Part shown: one piece after another, positions 31,344-39,660 of the stretch | Layout of the letters: each line of letters opens with the position of its first letter | Position numbering within the stretch: position 1 is the stretch's first letter | Assembly (NCBI GenBank): GCA_964586855.1 | Contig: CAZPHO010000005.1 | Location: forward strand, 1 to 51,198 | DNA length: 51,198 bases | Direction: 5' to 3' | Source: CAYLXN01 sp964586855 | GTDB lineage: Bacteria; Patescibacteriota; Saccharimonadia; Saccharimonadales; Saccharimonadaceae | Position numbers and translations under genes: made by a program | The notes under the pieces: generated by a model | Told to the model about the DNA's origin: nothing | Database searches by the model: none | Seen by the model: only the letters and a program-made list of their open reading frames with translations

Positions 31344-32180
31344 ATGGATAATTCACTCAAAGATCGTTTATTGCGGGCAGTGCTGCGCGCTTATGAAGGT
31401 GATTTAGTGGCAGCGCAAGCGGCACTAAAAGAAACTCATCAGCAGCTTCAGGCTAAGCCCAAATTGCCCACGCCAAAATCAACCCCCAAACCGTTCATCA
31501 AGCCTGACGGTGAGCCGCTAATTGTGGCTGAGGGCTTAGCTAAAGTTTACAAAAATGGCCGTGACAAGCTAACGGCCGTTGATCATGTCGATTTCAAAAT
31601 CTGGCCAGGTGAATTCGTGGCTTTGACTGGCGCTAGCGGTAGCGGTAAATCGACTTTGCTGCACTTGCTGGGCGGTCTCGACAAGCCAACCAGCGGTCAG
31701 ATTGTTATAAATGAGCAAAATATCGCCAAGCTAAACGATAGAAAAATATCGAACTTTCGCAATCAAACGATTGGCTTTGTATTTCAGTTTTTCTATATGC
31801 AGCCATTTTTAACTTTGGCTCAAAACATCGCTGTGCCGTCGATGATCTATTCGATGTCAGCCAAAGCCCGCAAAGCCCGCACTATCGAATTAGCTGAGGC
31901 GGTTGGTTTGTCAGATCGATTGAAGCATTTACCTAAAGAGCTTTCAGGCGGTCAAATGCAACGAGCAGCCATCGCTCGAGCGCTGTTTAACTCGCCAAAA
32001 ATCATCTTAGCCGATGAGCCCACTGGCAACCTCGACTCGACCAATTCAAAAGCGGTCATCGATTTATTTAAACAAATTCGCGACCAATTCGGCACAACGA
32101 TTATCGTCGTCACTCACGACCGACAAGTTGCCGCCGCCGCTGACCGCGAAATTAGCATGAAAGATGGAGCAATTTTATGA
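31344..32180 (+). CDS. ABC transporter ATP-binding protein (MacB/LolD type)
   Basis: A 278-residue ATPase. The first about 60 residues are a helical Gln/Ala/Lys-Pro extension not found in standard LolD/MacB ATPases; then Walker A GASGSGKSTLLHLLGG near 99, Q-loop FVFQFFYMQPF near 147, signature LSGGQMQRAAIARAL near 196, Walker B IILADEPTGNLDS near 218 and the His-switch VVTHD near 250. It powers the permease that follows (4-nt ATGA overlap). This class usually exports lipoproteins, peptides or drugs, or works as a mechanotransmitter (FtsEX-like). Start at ATG 31344, next to a -10 box. Confidence 0.92.
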   Translation: MDNSLKDRLLRAVLRAYEGDLVAAQAALKETHQQLQAKPKLPTPKSTPKPFIKPDGEPLIVAEGLAKVYKNGRDKLTAVDHVDFKIWPGEFVALTGASGSGKSTLLHLLGGLDKPTSGQIVINEQNIAKLNDRKISNFRNQTIGFVFQFFYMQPFLTLAQNIAVPSMIYSMSAKARKARTIELAEAVGLSDRLKHLPKELSGGQMQRAAIARALFNSPKIILADEPTGNLDSTNSKAVIDLFKQIRDQFGTTIIVVTHDRQVAAAADREISMKDGAIL

Positions 32181-34153
32181 TAAATCTCAAAAACAGTCTG
32201 CTGCTGGCGGGCACCAAGCTCAAAACCCGTAAAATCCGACTGATTGTGACGGTGGTGATTTCGAGCTTGCTGTTTGGTGTGCTGGCTGTTGGCATCATTA
32301 CTTTTACTGGTTTTACTGAGTCAGTGGCTCGATTCAGCAACCAAGGTCTGAACAATCGGTTTTTTGTCAGCGTCTCCCAGATTTCTGGCCCTGATCTGTT
32401 TAATTACGCTGATTCAGATGCAGGCCGCAAGCGAGCAACCGAAATTGCCAATCAATTAGCCGATCAGCAGTTCAAGCGGGCTAAAGAACTCGGCCTAGAA
32501 CTAACCAGAAAAGACGTCTTAGAATCTATTTTGCCAGAGGGTTATTTCAAGGAAGTCGACGACTACAAGCCTTCGGCGCCGATAGACGATAGCTTGCTTG
32601 GTCGGAGTCTGGCAGCTGATTTTAGGCAGAAAAATCCAGTTGAAAATCCAGAAATGGTGCTAAATCAGGCCAGCGTTGATCGGATTACAGCTGGCTATTC
32701 TATAGTCAGCAAAACCCAGTCGAAGTATTATCAAATAGCTAGCGGCAGTCTTTACATAACTGATGCCAAGGGTGGTTACCCGTTGAATTCTCAGCCAACT
32801 GTCGACGCCAACCACTCCCCAGTAACCCAAGAGGTGCTAAGCCAAATTATGGTTCTTCCAGCTGACGTAGCCGAAGCTTATCGATTTAAGAACCTGAAGT
32901 CCGAGCCAAACGCTAAAACAGTGCCGATTATGGTGGCTTTTGACAAAGCCGAAAAGCTGCTCCGGCTCAAACAACTACCGACTGGCGCCTCAAACCAAGA
33001 CATTTTAAATCGGCAGCGTGAAGTTCGAGAAAAGGTAGCTGGTCTCAAGTTCAAGCAGTGCTATCGCAACAATTTAGCCTTGGACCAGCTAGAAAGCGCC
33101 GCCACCCACGTTCGCAACCACAAAGACAAAGATTACATCAAGCCCGAGTTGATTTACGGCTTGCCAGCTGACCACGCTTGTCAAGTTGCTCCGGTGATTG
33201 CTGATACCCGCTTGGCCGAGACCAAAAAGTATCAAGCCGCAATGGAAAAGTTTGAAGTTGAATTTCGTGGTCGCGATGCGCTGCCAATTGCTCGAGAGAT
33301 TGAGTTTGAAGTAGTCGGTCTGTTGCCGCCAACCAACCCTGACTACAACAATTCCTCCCTAGCCAACAACTTAATCCAAATGGCCATCGGCTCTCTATAC
33401 ACAGAGGTCGTAGCAGCCGATACTGATTTGGCGGCGGCGATCAAGCAGCAGAATCTCAGCTCGATTATAGTTGATCAGGCTTCGATCTATACCATGGATT
33501 CGCATGATAGTTGGCTGGTCGAGTTCAAAGATTTAAGCGAAGCTCAGCGCTTCATCCAGCAACGAGATTGCGCAACCAATAGTTTTAGCCAGACGACTGG
33601 CTTGGTGATGATGGATTCTGGCCAGTCCATCAAATGCACATCAGAATACCCTTTCATGGCTTATCCAGTGATTAATAATCGAATCATGCTTCAGGATATT
33701 ATCGATGGATTGTTTAAGTTTGGCTTGATTTTACTGGTAGTTTTCTCAGTAATTGCAACGATTATCATGATGGGAACGGTTGGCCGGATGATTACTGACA
33801 GTCGGCGGGAGACGGCGGTTTTTCGGGCGATTGGCTTTAAGCGGCTGGATATTAGCATGATTTATGGCTTGTATACGCTGATTGCTTGCTTGTTTATCAC
33901 TGGTGTCAGTTTTGGGCTTGGTTTTGTCGGGGCTGCTATCATCGCATCGCGGCTAGACGCTGAACTGACTATACAGGCGATTATTGCCACCACCGCTGAT
34001 GATCATAGTCTAAAAATGTCGATGATTGGCTGGTCGCCGCTTTACTTAGGACTGTTGATGGCGGCTATTTTGGTGGTTGGTCTGTTGTCAATTAGTTTAC
34101 CACTGATTCGCAATCTTCGCCGCAATCCAATCAAAGACATGCGTGACGAATAG
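32177..34153 (+). CDS. FtsX/MacB-family ABC permease
   Basis: A 658-residue permease with the MacB-like plan: helix 1 at about 23-45, a very large extracytoplasmic domain (about 46-510), then three helices (about 515-540, 565-595, 620-645) with the FtsX-family DSRRETAVFRAIGFKR cytoplasmic loop between them. The outer domain is rich in Asp/Lys and contains several cysteines (KQCYRN, HACQVA, RDCATN, IKCTSE), so it is probably extracellular and disulfide bonded. It forms the transporter with the 31344 ATPase. Substrate unknown. Confidence 0.9.
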   Translation: MINLKNSLLLAGTKLKTRKIRLIVTVVISSLLFGVLAVGIITFTGFTESVARFSNQGLNNRFFVSVSQISGPDLFNYADSDAGRKRATEIANQLADQQFKRAKELGLELTRKDVLESILPEGYFKEVDDYKPSAPIDDSLLGRSLAADFRQKNPVENPEMVLNQASVDRITAGYSIVSKTQSKYYQIASGSLYITDAKGGYPLNSQPTVDANHSPVTQEVLSQIMVLPADVAEAYRFKNLKSEPNAKTVPIMVAFDKAEKLLRLKQLPTGASNQDILNRQREVREKVAGLKFKQCYRNNLALDQLESAATHVRNHKDKDYIKPELIYGLPADHACQVAPVIADTRLAETKKYQAAMEKFEVEFRGRDALPIAREIEFEVVGLLPPTNPDYNNSSLANNLIQMAIGSLYTEVVAADTDLAAAIKQQNLSSIIVDQASIYTMDSHDSWLVEFKDLSEAQRFIQQRDCATNSFSQTTGLVMMDSGQSIKCTSEYPFMAYPVINNRIMLQDIIDGLFKFGLILLVVFSVIATIIMMGTVGRMITDSRRETAVFRAIGFKRLDISMIYGLYTLIACLFITGVSFGLGFVGAAIIASRLDAELTIQAIIATTADDHSLKMSMIGWSPLYLGLLMAAILVVGLLSISLPLIRNLRRNPIKDMRDE

Positions 34154-34167
34154 GCTTTTGTGCAATC

Positions 34168-34195
34168 AAAACACCGCTCGAATGAGCGGTGTTTT
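34168..34195 (+). terminator. Terminator after the ABC permease gene
   Basis: Perfect 12-bp stem (34168-34179 with 34184-34195) with loop GAAT and T-rich tail. Confidence 0.9.
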
Positions 34196-34206
34196 TAATT
34201 TCATCA

Positions 34207-34283
34207 TGGAGGGGCTGGAGGGACTTGAACCCTCGACACCCTGCTTAAGAGGCAGGTGCTCTAACCAGCTGAGCTACAGCCCC
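34207..34283 (-). tRNA. tRNA-Lys (anticodon CTT)
   Basis: Cloverleaf on the minus strand: acceptor GGGGCTG/CAGCCCC, anticodon loop CTCTTAA giving CTT, T-arm GGTTCAAGTCC, encoded CCA. Confidence 0.95.
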
Positions 34284-34358
34284 ACGATGAATCAGTATTT
34301 TAGCACTATTTACTCAGTTTTGCAATGGTTTTAACTGGTCATTTTAAATCGATTATGC

Positions 34359-34364
34359 TAAACT
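34359..34364 (+). promoter_or_regulatory. -10 box of the 34371 gene
   Basis: TAAACT with 6 nt to ATG 34371; leaderless layout. Confidence 0.5.
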
Positions 34365-34370
34365 AAAATC

Positions 34371-34928
34371 ATGGCAAAACGTAAACAACAACAACCAAGT
34401 AGCCACTTGTTGACTGGATTCGTGTTCATCGCTTTGGCGATTGCTCTGGTCTTCGTGTTTAGCTATTATTTCGCAACCAACGAATCAGGTTCGCGACCAA
34501 ATACTACTAAATTAAACGGCAAAGAATACACGGTCGACTTGGGTGCGCTCAAGTATCGCTTTGAGGCTGACAAGGCCGTCAAGCGCGATGATGAAGCGCT
34601 CAAAGCAATCAAAGATTTTTTGGTGGCTGAAGCCAAAGCAGAACTCGTCCACGACACTGTCAGGTCAGCTCATTACCAAGTTTTGGCTAGCAACGCCGCT
34701 GAAACTCAGTTGCTGCTAGGATATGGGGTTAATGGCGACGATTCAGCACCAATGTTTGCGATCAAAGAAGGCGACGCCTGGAAAACTATCTCACCAACCA
34801 ACAAGTTTGACTCCATTCATCGGATTGCTGAGTGTGGCTATGTGACTGAGCATCAAATTGATAAACGGCTAGCGCCAGTGTGTTTCACCACAGACAGTGA
34901 TAACCAGATGAGCTATTCCGTTCGCTAA
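34371..34928 (+). CDS. Membrane-anchored extracytoplasmic protein, unknown function
   Basis: A 185-residue protein: basic N-terminus MAKRKQQQ, one membrane helix (about 14-35), and an outside domain of about 150 residues with two cysteines (AECGY, PVCFT) that could form a disulfide. No catalytic motif recognised. It is a single-gene unit between two reverse-strand tRNAs, with its own -10 and a terminator at 34955-34979. Confidence 0.7.
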   Translation: MAKRKQQQPSSHLLTGFVFIALAIALVFVFSYYFATNESGSRPNTTKLNGKEYTVDLGALKYRFEADKAVKRDDEALKAIKDFLVAEAKAELVHDTVRSAHYQVLASNAAETQLLLGYGVNGDDSAPMFAIKEGDAWKTISPTNKFDSIHRIAECGYVTEHQIDKRLAPVCFTTDSDNQMSYSVR

Positions 34929-34954
34929 CTTTATAAATCTCACAGATATAAAGA

Positions 34955-34979
34955 AGGCCAGCCAAAGCTGCCCTTTTTT
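34955..34979 (+). terminator. Terminator after the 34371 gene
   Basis: 8-bp stem AGGCCAGC / GCTGCCCT (one C-C mismatch), loop CAAA, followed by a T-run. Confidence 0.65.
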
Positions 34980-34982
34980 ATA

Positions 34983-35059
34983 TGGTACACCCGGCAGGAT
35001 TCGAACCTGCGACCCCTTGGTTCGAAGCCAAGTACTCTAATCCGCTGAGCTACGGGTGC
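34983..35059 (-). tRNA. tRNA-Arg (anticodon TCG)
   Basis: Cloverleaf on the minus strand: acceptor GCACCCG/CGGGTGT (G-T at the first pair), anticodon loop CTTCGAA giving TCG, T-arm GGTTCGAATCC, encoded CCA. Confidence 0.94.
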
Positions 35060-35098
35060 ATTCCAGAGCCCTATTATATCAGAAATAGCCCAAAAACC

Positions 35099-35129
35099 AA
35101 AACAGCCTCCGAAGATCAGAGGCTGTTTG
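35099..35129 (-). terminator. Terminator after the DUF11 surface protein gene
   Basis: Stem AAAACAGCCTC / GAGGCTGTTT around a loop CGAAGATCA; on the minus strand the stem is followed by TTTTGGTTTTTGG. A perfect palindrome ATTAGCTATAGCTAAT lies at 35147-35162, between it and the stop codon. Confidence 0.65.
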
Positions 35130-35182
35130 GTAGTGCCGAGGCACCGATTAGCTATAGCTAATGTGTCGGGAGCGGTCAACTC

Positions 35183-36857
35183 TTATAAGCGACGTCGACT
35201 CGAGACATAGTAGCCGAAGCTGCTAGTCAGGGCGCCGAGGCTAAACACACCATTTAGGACGCTGTTGACACCAGTTTTTGGTAATTCCTCAACTGGAGCC
35301 GGAGCTGGTTTACACTTATCGCTGTCTTTAGGTAGATACTTGTCAGCATCTTCTTTATTAACAGTGATGATCTTTTTGGTGTCTGGATTACAGACTTCAA
35401 CTTTTTCAACAACTGGTGGTTTTTCTTTACACAGTTCGCTGTCTTTTGGCTCGTATTTACCCTCGTCTTTTTTGTCGACGGTGATAATCTTACCCGTTTC
35501 TGGATTACAGACTTCAACTTTTTCAACAACTGGTGGTTTTTCTTTACACAGTTNNNNNNNNNNNNNNNNNNNNNNNNNNNNNNNNNNNNNNNNNNNNNNN
35601 NNNNNNNNNNNNNNNNNNNNNNNNNNNNNNNNNNNNNNNNNNNNNNNNNNNNNCGCTGTCTTTTGGCTCGTATTTGCTTGCATCTTTTTCATCAACCGAG
35701 ATAATTTTCTTGGTTGCAGGGTCACAAACATCTACTTTCTTGACAACTGGTTTACAGTCATCAGTTTTAACCGTCACTGTAGCGTCATCTTTTTTGCTGC
35801 CATCTTTAGTGACTGCATGCGCCCAGTTGACTAATTTATACTCTTTACCACACTCATCGCTAACTTTAACTTTAGCCTTGAAAGATATGTAAGCGTTTGA
35901 GCCAGCGGTGTAGGTGCCGATATTCATACCATTTTGTTCGATAATCTTATCGCTGACTGTTCCAGCTTGGCCTTGAGTGTTGGCATTGGCCAATCGGACA
36001 CTACCTTTGACTAACTCGACATTACTTGGCAATACGTCTTTGATTACGACGTCAGTTTGGGTAGTGTTGCCAGTATTTTTATAGTGAATCAGATATTCAA
36101 CTTCTTCACCTGGCTTAACAGCTACAGTTTCTTTCCAGTCGGTAGTTCCGGACTTGCGAACCTGTTTACTAACTGAGAAATCAGGGGTTTTTGGCGTAGT
36201 GTCTTCAACTTTGACGTTTAAGAGCACGTAGCCTGAATATTCGTTACAGCCAGGAACGTTACCGTCGAGCTTGTCATAACCAAGCAAGGTTCCGCCTGCA
36301 TTGATGACGCTGTCTGGTAGCTTCTGTCCGTTAACTTCACCAAAACTATAGATTACGGCGCTACCTGGAACGTAAGTGATCTTGAGATCTTGCTTAGCGG
36401 TTAGGTAGGCTTCGTCCCACACCTGTTTAGGGTTGGCGTTGTCGGCTGAGATGATGCCGGTTACCCGAGCTTCTTCACCAGCTTTGACTGACGATGGAAT
36501 TCGCATTTCTAGAGTGGTATTTTTGGCAACTAAGTTGTAGTTAGATGCCGCGTTGTTGTGGAAGTAGACTCGGAAAGTATATTCCTTGCCTGGCTCCACA
36601 GCGATTTTGTCGCTATTAGTTGCAGCTGATGCACCTTTTTCGCGCACTGCCACAAAGTTTCGTTCATCACCATAAGCTGGATTATTAGTAATCGAGTTAA
36701 AGGTGATGTAGGTTGACGGCTTTTCCCTCGTAAAGGTTGGCCGGCTAGCTGGCCCCCAGGCCAGTAGGTTTGCTGAGAAAAGACCAACGAAGGCTAAGGT
36801 TAGCACCGCGAAGGTTTTCTTCGGCGACCGTTTAAAAACGGTAATTAAGTTACGCAT
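35183..36857 (-). CDS. DUF11-repeat surface protein with 39-residue repeats and LPKTG sorting motif (assembly gap inside)
   Basis: Signal peptide (about residues 15-34), a beta-rich N-terminal domain, then a DUF11 module (PDFSVSKQVRKSG to about FKAKVKVS) and a tandem array of 39-residue repeats containing V-x-V-C-(N/D)-P, KII(T/S)V and KYEPKDS with two Cys per unit. The C-terminus is EELPKTGVNS, a hydrophobic stretch and SSRRRL: an LPxTG wall-sorting signal. 100 N (35554-35653) interrupt the array, but the sequence on both sides joins in frame at the same repeat phase (D-S-E-L-C-K), so this is one gene with an unknown number of units. Likely a sortase-displayed stalk. The 5' leader has two overlapping promoters. 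The function beyond adhesion or surface display is unknown. Confidence 0.88.
35290..35760 (-). repeat. 117-bp (39-codon) tandem repeat array with unresolved copy number
   Basis: The unit GGATTACAGACTTCAAC (plus-strand reading) recurs at 35385 and 35502, exactly 117 bp apart, with at least 52 identical bases from each. The gap at 35554-35653 ends in ...ACAGTT and resumes CGCTGTC..., the same junction seen intact at 35436, so the Ns replace zero or a whole number of units. At least three complete or partial units are visible. Confidence 0.9.
35554..35653. other. Assembly gap (100 N)
   Basis: Exactly 100 N, a conventional placeholder of unknown true length, inside the 117-bp repeat array. Confidence 0.95.
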
Positions 36858-36906
36858 TTTTTCCCTTTCTTGATCCTTTCGAGATCAAATTAGTTAATAC
36901 TTTTAT

Positions 36907-36947
36907 ATTATATCACATATCATAGTGTTTGTAAATAGTTATGTCAA
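36907..36947 (-). promoter_or_regulatory. Two overlapping promoters of the DUF11 surface protein
   Basis: On the minus strand: P1 TTGACA (36947-36942), 17 bp, TATGAT (36924-36919); P2 TTTACA (36935-36930), 17 bp, TATAAT (36912-36907). Both have exact spacing, 12 bp apart. The leader is about 45 nt with a GATC-hairpin and an AAGAAAGGG Shine-Dalgarno. Confidence 0.75.
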
Positions 36948-36996
36948 TTTTCGACCTACTAATTGGCAATAACTAATTTGATTTGAGCTTTTGATC

Positions 36997-37020
36997 AATT
37001 TAGAAGCTAATTTTAATCTA
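36997..37020 (+). repeat. Left copy of a 24-bp inverted repeat flanking the lipoprotein gene
   Basis: The sequence starting AATTTAGAAGCTAATTTTA matches the reverse complement of 38598-38621 at 23 of 24 positions. Each copy contains the inner dyad TTAG-AAG-CTAA. The pair encloses 1.6 kb with the gene 37091-38534. Confidence 0.8.
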
Positions 37021-37031
37021 AAACATGGGTT

Positions 37032-37055
37032 AGAGAGGGCGCAGGCGCCCTCTCT
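37032..37055 (-). terminator. Hairpin after the lipoprotein gene
   Basis: Perfect 10-bp GC-rich stem AGAGAGGGCG / CGCCCTCTCT with loop CAGG, 36 nt beyond the stop; the following sequence on the minus strand is only weakly T-rich. Another short stem CCCCTT/AAGGGG sits at about 37080-37100, at the gene end. Confidence 0.6.
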
Positions 37056-37090
37056 GAAATGTGCGTGTTGTGCTGTTCGACCCCTTCAAA

Positions 37091-38534
37091 TTAAAAGGGG
37101 TTGTTAATCTCCCCGTCGTTTGGTGTATCGTTGGGGATGGTTTCCTCTCCGCCGCCTGGCTTTGGCACGTGTATTGCCTCAGTTTTTGGCGGACTGTAGA
37201 CTGGCTCGGTCTGAGCCGGCCGTGGTGCCTCGGTTCGAGGCTTTTCGGTCTCGACTGGAGCGTAGTTCTTTCTCTCAGTCGTGGACTGATGGTTGTCAGT
37301 CCGTGGTGGGAGAGTTTCCTCTCCTCTGTCCGGATCCACCTTGGCAGGCGGGTTGCCAGGTTCAACTGGCTGATCAGTTTTCTGATCTCCCTTGGGCCTC
37401 GGTGGCTCCGTCTTTGGGGGCTCCGTCTTTGGGGGCTCCGTTTTCGGTGGCTCCGTCTTTGGGGGCTCCGTTTTCGGTGGCTCCGTCTTTGGGGGCTCCG
37501 TTTNNNNNNNNNNNNNNNNNNNNNNNNNNNNNNNNNNNNNNNNNNNNNNNNNNNNNNNNNNNNNNNNNNNNNNNNNNNNNNNNNNNNNNNNNNNNNNNNN
37601 NNNTCGGTGGCTCCGTCTTCGACGGCTCGGTGCCCGATGGGCCCTTGCCGCCCTCAGTGGACGGAGTCGGCTTCGGGGTCTCCGTCTTCGGTGCCTCCGT
37701 TTTCGGTGCTTCCGTGACGGGTTTTTCCGTCTTCGGTGCCTCCGTCTTCGGTGCTTCCGTGACGGGTTTCTCCTTCGGGTTTTGTTTATCCACCCGAGGG
37801 AGACCCTGCTCATAATCTTTGTCGCTTAGCGGCGACAAGATATTGGAGCAGTCGATTTTGACACCAAATTTTATCTGATCGGTATCAAAATCGTAGTAGC
37901 CGAGGGCTAGCTCAGCCCATTGACCTTCATCAATAAAGGTATAGACGTTGCCATCCTTGGCTAGGTAGGTGTTGATTACACCCTTGTTTCGAACTATCGG
38001 AGCATCTTTCAGCTCCTCGACGGGATAGCCCCATCTCTCGGCGACTTTGGCTCGCGCCTCATCGTCGGAGATGTCCATCCCGCCGTTGATGAAGATAGCG
38101 CGAGGAGTGAACTCCTCGGCTTCTTCCATCTCGGCGGTTTTCCGCATCTCCTCCTCGGAGATTCCGAGGAGAGATTCCATCTTGGCAAACCAGGTCGGGT
38201 TTGCCTCGATGGCGGCGGCCTGGTATTGTTCGCCAACCGTATCGAGAACGCCATTCCGGCGTTCAAGATATTTAGACTCCTCTTCGGACTCGAAAGTCCA
38301 GGAAGAGTCTCTGAGCGAGATTGGCTCGCCAGTTCTATCGACGAACCCGGCTGGAGCGTCGTTGCTCCCGCCAGCAGCCTCGGCAGCCTCGGCAGCCGTT
38401 TCCGCTTCTGTGGCTTGCGCCACGTCGGCGTCGGCCGCCTCGGCCTTGGTGCAGGCCGATATTGCCGGCACCAAAATCATGAGCATTGCCGATAATATCG
38501 CCAATGCTAGCAGTCCTTTCGTCCTTCTATCCAT
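37091..38534 (-). CDS. Thr/Glu/Pro-repeat lipoprotein-like surface protein (assembly gap inside)
   Basis: Signal sequence with a lipobox-like ISAC (MLMILVPAISAC, Cys near residue 30), then an Ala/Glu-rich stretch, a globular domain (about 60-240, including AIFINGGMDISDDEARAKVAERWG), and a long tail of TEAPK and TEPPK repeats ending ...NDGEINNPF. There is no C-terminal membrane helix or LPxTG, so an N-terminal lipid anchor is likely. 100 N (37504-37603) lie in the TEPPK array; both sides rejoin in frame (P-K-T-E-P). ATG 38534 has AAGGAGG 10 nt upstream. The gene is clearly richer in G and C than its neighbours and is enclosed by a 24-bp inverted repeat, hinting at acquisition or an invertible cassette. 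Family not recognised. Confidence 0.82.
37390..37660 (-). repeat. 15-bp (TEPPK) tandem repeat array with unresolved copy number
   Basis: Plus-strand units GGCTCCGTCTTTGGG and GGCTCCGTTTTCGGT alternate every 15 bp and encode T-E-P-P-K. The gap edges (...CTCCGTTT and TCGGTGGCTCC...) rejoin exactly in phase. A related TEAPK array continues at about 37670-37770. Confidence 0.88.
37504..37603. other. Assembly gap (100 N)
   Basis: Exactly 100 N, placeholder length, inside the TEPPK-coding repeats. Confidence 0.95.
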
Positions 38535-38581
38535 TTTATGTTTTCCTCCTTTATGCTTTTTTAAAAATGGATGGCACAACA

Positions 38582-38605
38582 TTAGTCTAGTGAATTCTAG
38601 ACTAA
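38582..38605 (-). promoter_or_regulatory. Perfect hairpin in the lipoprotein leader, overlapping the right inverted repeat
   Basis: TTAGTCTAG (38582-38590), 6-nt loop, CTAGACTAA (38597-38605), a perfect 9-bp stem. It lies in the expected 5' leader, 48 nt before the start codon, and overlaps the inner end of the inverted repeat at 38598-38621. Confidence 0.6.
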
Positions 38606-38621
38606 AATTAGCTTCTAAATT
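38598..38621 (-). repeat. Right copy of the 24-bp inverted repeat flanking the lipoprotein gene
   Basis: Reverse-complement match (23/24) to 36997-37020. It lies between the lipoprotein promoter (38679-38707) and its start codon (38534). Confidence 0.8.
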
Positions 38622-38678
38622 GTAAAGCTGGCTAGAATCAGCGGCTCCCTTTACCTCGTAGCTTGATTCGATGACTTT

Positions 38679-38707
38679 AGAATATCACAAAATGCTTAAA
38701 AAGTCAA
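38679..38707 (-). promoter_or_regulatory. Promoter of the lipoprotein-like gene
   Basis: Minus strand TTGACT (38707-38702), 17-bp spacer, TATTCT (38684-38679). The predicted leader is about 137 nt, unusually long for this window, with a possible GTAAAG/CTTTAC stem near 38622-38655 and the hairpin at 38582-38605. Confidence 0.6.
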
Positions 38708-38766
38708 TGATAATCATGCTTTTTTGCAAAAAAGGCAATAAAATCGTCAAAATAGAGAAGAAGTAG

Positions 38767-38795
38767 TTGCAAACCGTTGAATTTTTAACTATAAT
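38767..38795 (+). promoter_or_regulatory. Promoter of the slipin gene
   Basis: TTGCAA (38767-38772), 17-bp spacer, TATAAT (38790-38795); leader about 33 nt with AAGGAG. Confidence 0.8.
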
Positions 38796-38834
38796 TTTAA
38801 TTATCAACAAAATAAATCAAGCGAAGGAGACGAG

Positions 38835-39593
38835 ATGGAATTGATAATGAGCCTAATAGTTTTTGCGGCGGTGTTGGTCGTTTCAGGTGCCAAAGTCATC
38901 AATCAATACGAAAAAGGCGTCGTTTTGACATTGGGGAAGTTTTCGGGTGTCAAAGAGCCTGGTTTTCGGGTGGTGGTGCCGTTTTTCCAGCAGATGATTA
39001 GGGTCGACACCCGCACCAAGACGACTGACGTGCCGAACCAAGAAGTTATCACCAAAGACAACATTCCAGTGCAAATCAACGCGGTGGTTTATTATAGAGT
39101 CAAAGATGTCGAAAAGGCGACCTTGGTGGTCGAAAACTATCGCTACGCAGTGGCTCAGTTGGCTCAAACCACAATGCGTAACGCAGTTGGCGAGCAGAGC
39201 CTAAACGATTTGCTGCAAAAGCGCGAACAGATTGCCGAGAGCATTCAGACAGTTTTGGACGAAAAAACTGATCAATGGGGGGTTGATGTGCAAATTCTCG
39301 AGCTGAAAGATATTGTTATCCCTGATGATCTCAAGCGAACTATTTCCAAGGTGGCCGAGGCTGAGCGTGAGCGCCAGGCGGTGATTATTAGCTCTGAAGG
39401 CGATAAAGAAGCAGCCGTCAATCTGGCTGACGCAGCCCGAATTCTCGAGGCTTCTCCTGGGGCGCTGCATTTACGAACTCTACAATCAATCAATGACCTC
39501 TCGAGCGACCAGTCCAACACTACTATCTGGATGGTGCCAGTCGATATGATGAACACGATCAAGGCCGTGGGCGACAAGCTGAGTAAAAAATAG
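38835..39593 (+). CDS. Slipin (SPFH/stomatin family)
   Basis: A 252-residue protein of the bacterial slipin type: one N-terminal membrane helix (about 3-19), then the SPFH domain beginning VINQYEKGVVLTLGKFSGVKEPG and containing QEVITKDNIPVQINAVVYYRV near 75-95 and LELKDIVIPDDLKR near 155, followed by an AEAERERQAVIISSEGDKEAA coiled-coil segment. Slipins often pair with a NfeD-type protease partner; none is adjacent. The start is fixed by AAGGAG 6 nt before the ATG. It is divergent from the lipoprotein gene. Confidence 0.93.
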   Translation: MELIMSLIVFAAVLVVSGAKVINQYEKGVVLTLGKFSGVKEPGFRVVVPFFQQMIRVDTRTKTTDVPNQEVITKDNIPVQINAVVYYRVKDVEKATLVVENYRYAVAQLAQTTMRNAVGEQSLNDLLQKREQIAESIQTVLDEKTDQWGVDVQILELKDIVIPDDLKRTISKVAEAERERQAVIISSEGDKEAAVNLADAARILEASPGALHLRTLQSINDLSSDQSNTTIWMVPVDMMNTIKAVGDKLSKK

Positions 39594-39617
39594 AAATTTA
39601 GGTTTGATAAAAAATAG

Positions 39618-39640
39618 TCCCTCGCCGGTTGGCGAGGGAT
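39618..39640. terminator. Terminator between slipin and the 39661 gene
   Basis: Perfect 9-bp stem TCCCTCGCC / GGCGAGGGA with loop GGTT, between convergent genes. Confidence 0.85.
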
Positions 39641-39660
39641 TTGCTTATCTTAGAGGGGTG

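Noticed and set aside
35544..35731. Two separate overlapping genes at each N gap
   Set aside because: The overlap arises only because 100 placeholder N shift the frame; removing them joins both halves in frame within a repeat.
37390..37770. Regular short repeats that could suggest a CRISPR array
   Set aside because: Units are 15 bp without unique spacers and encode T-E-P-P-K / T-E-A-P-K in frame; no cas genes nearby.
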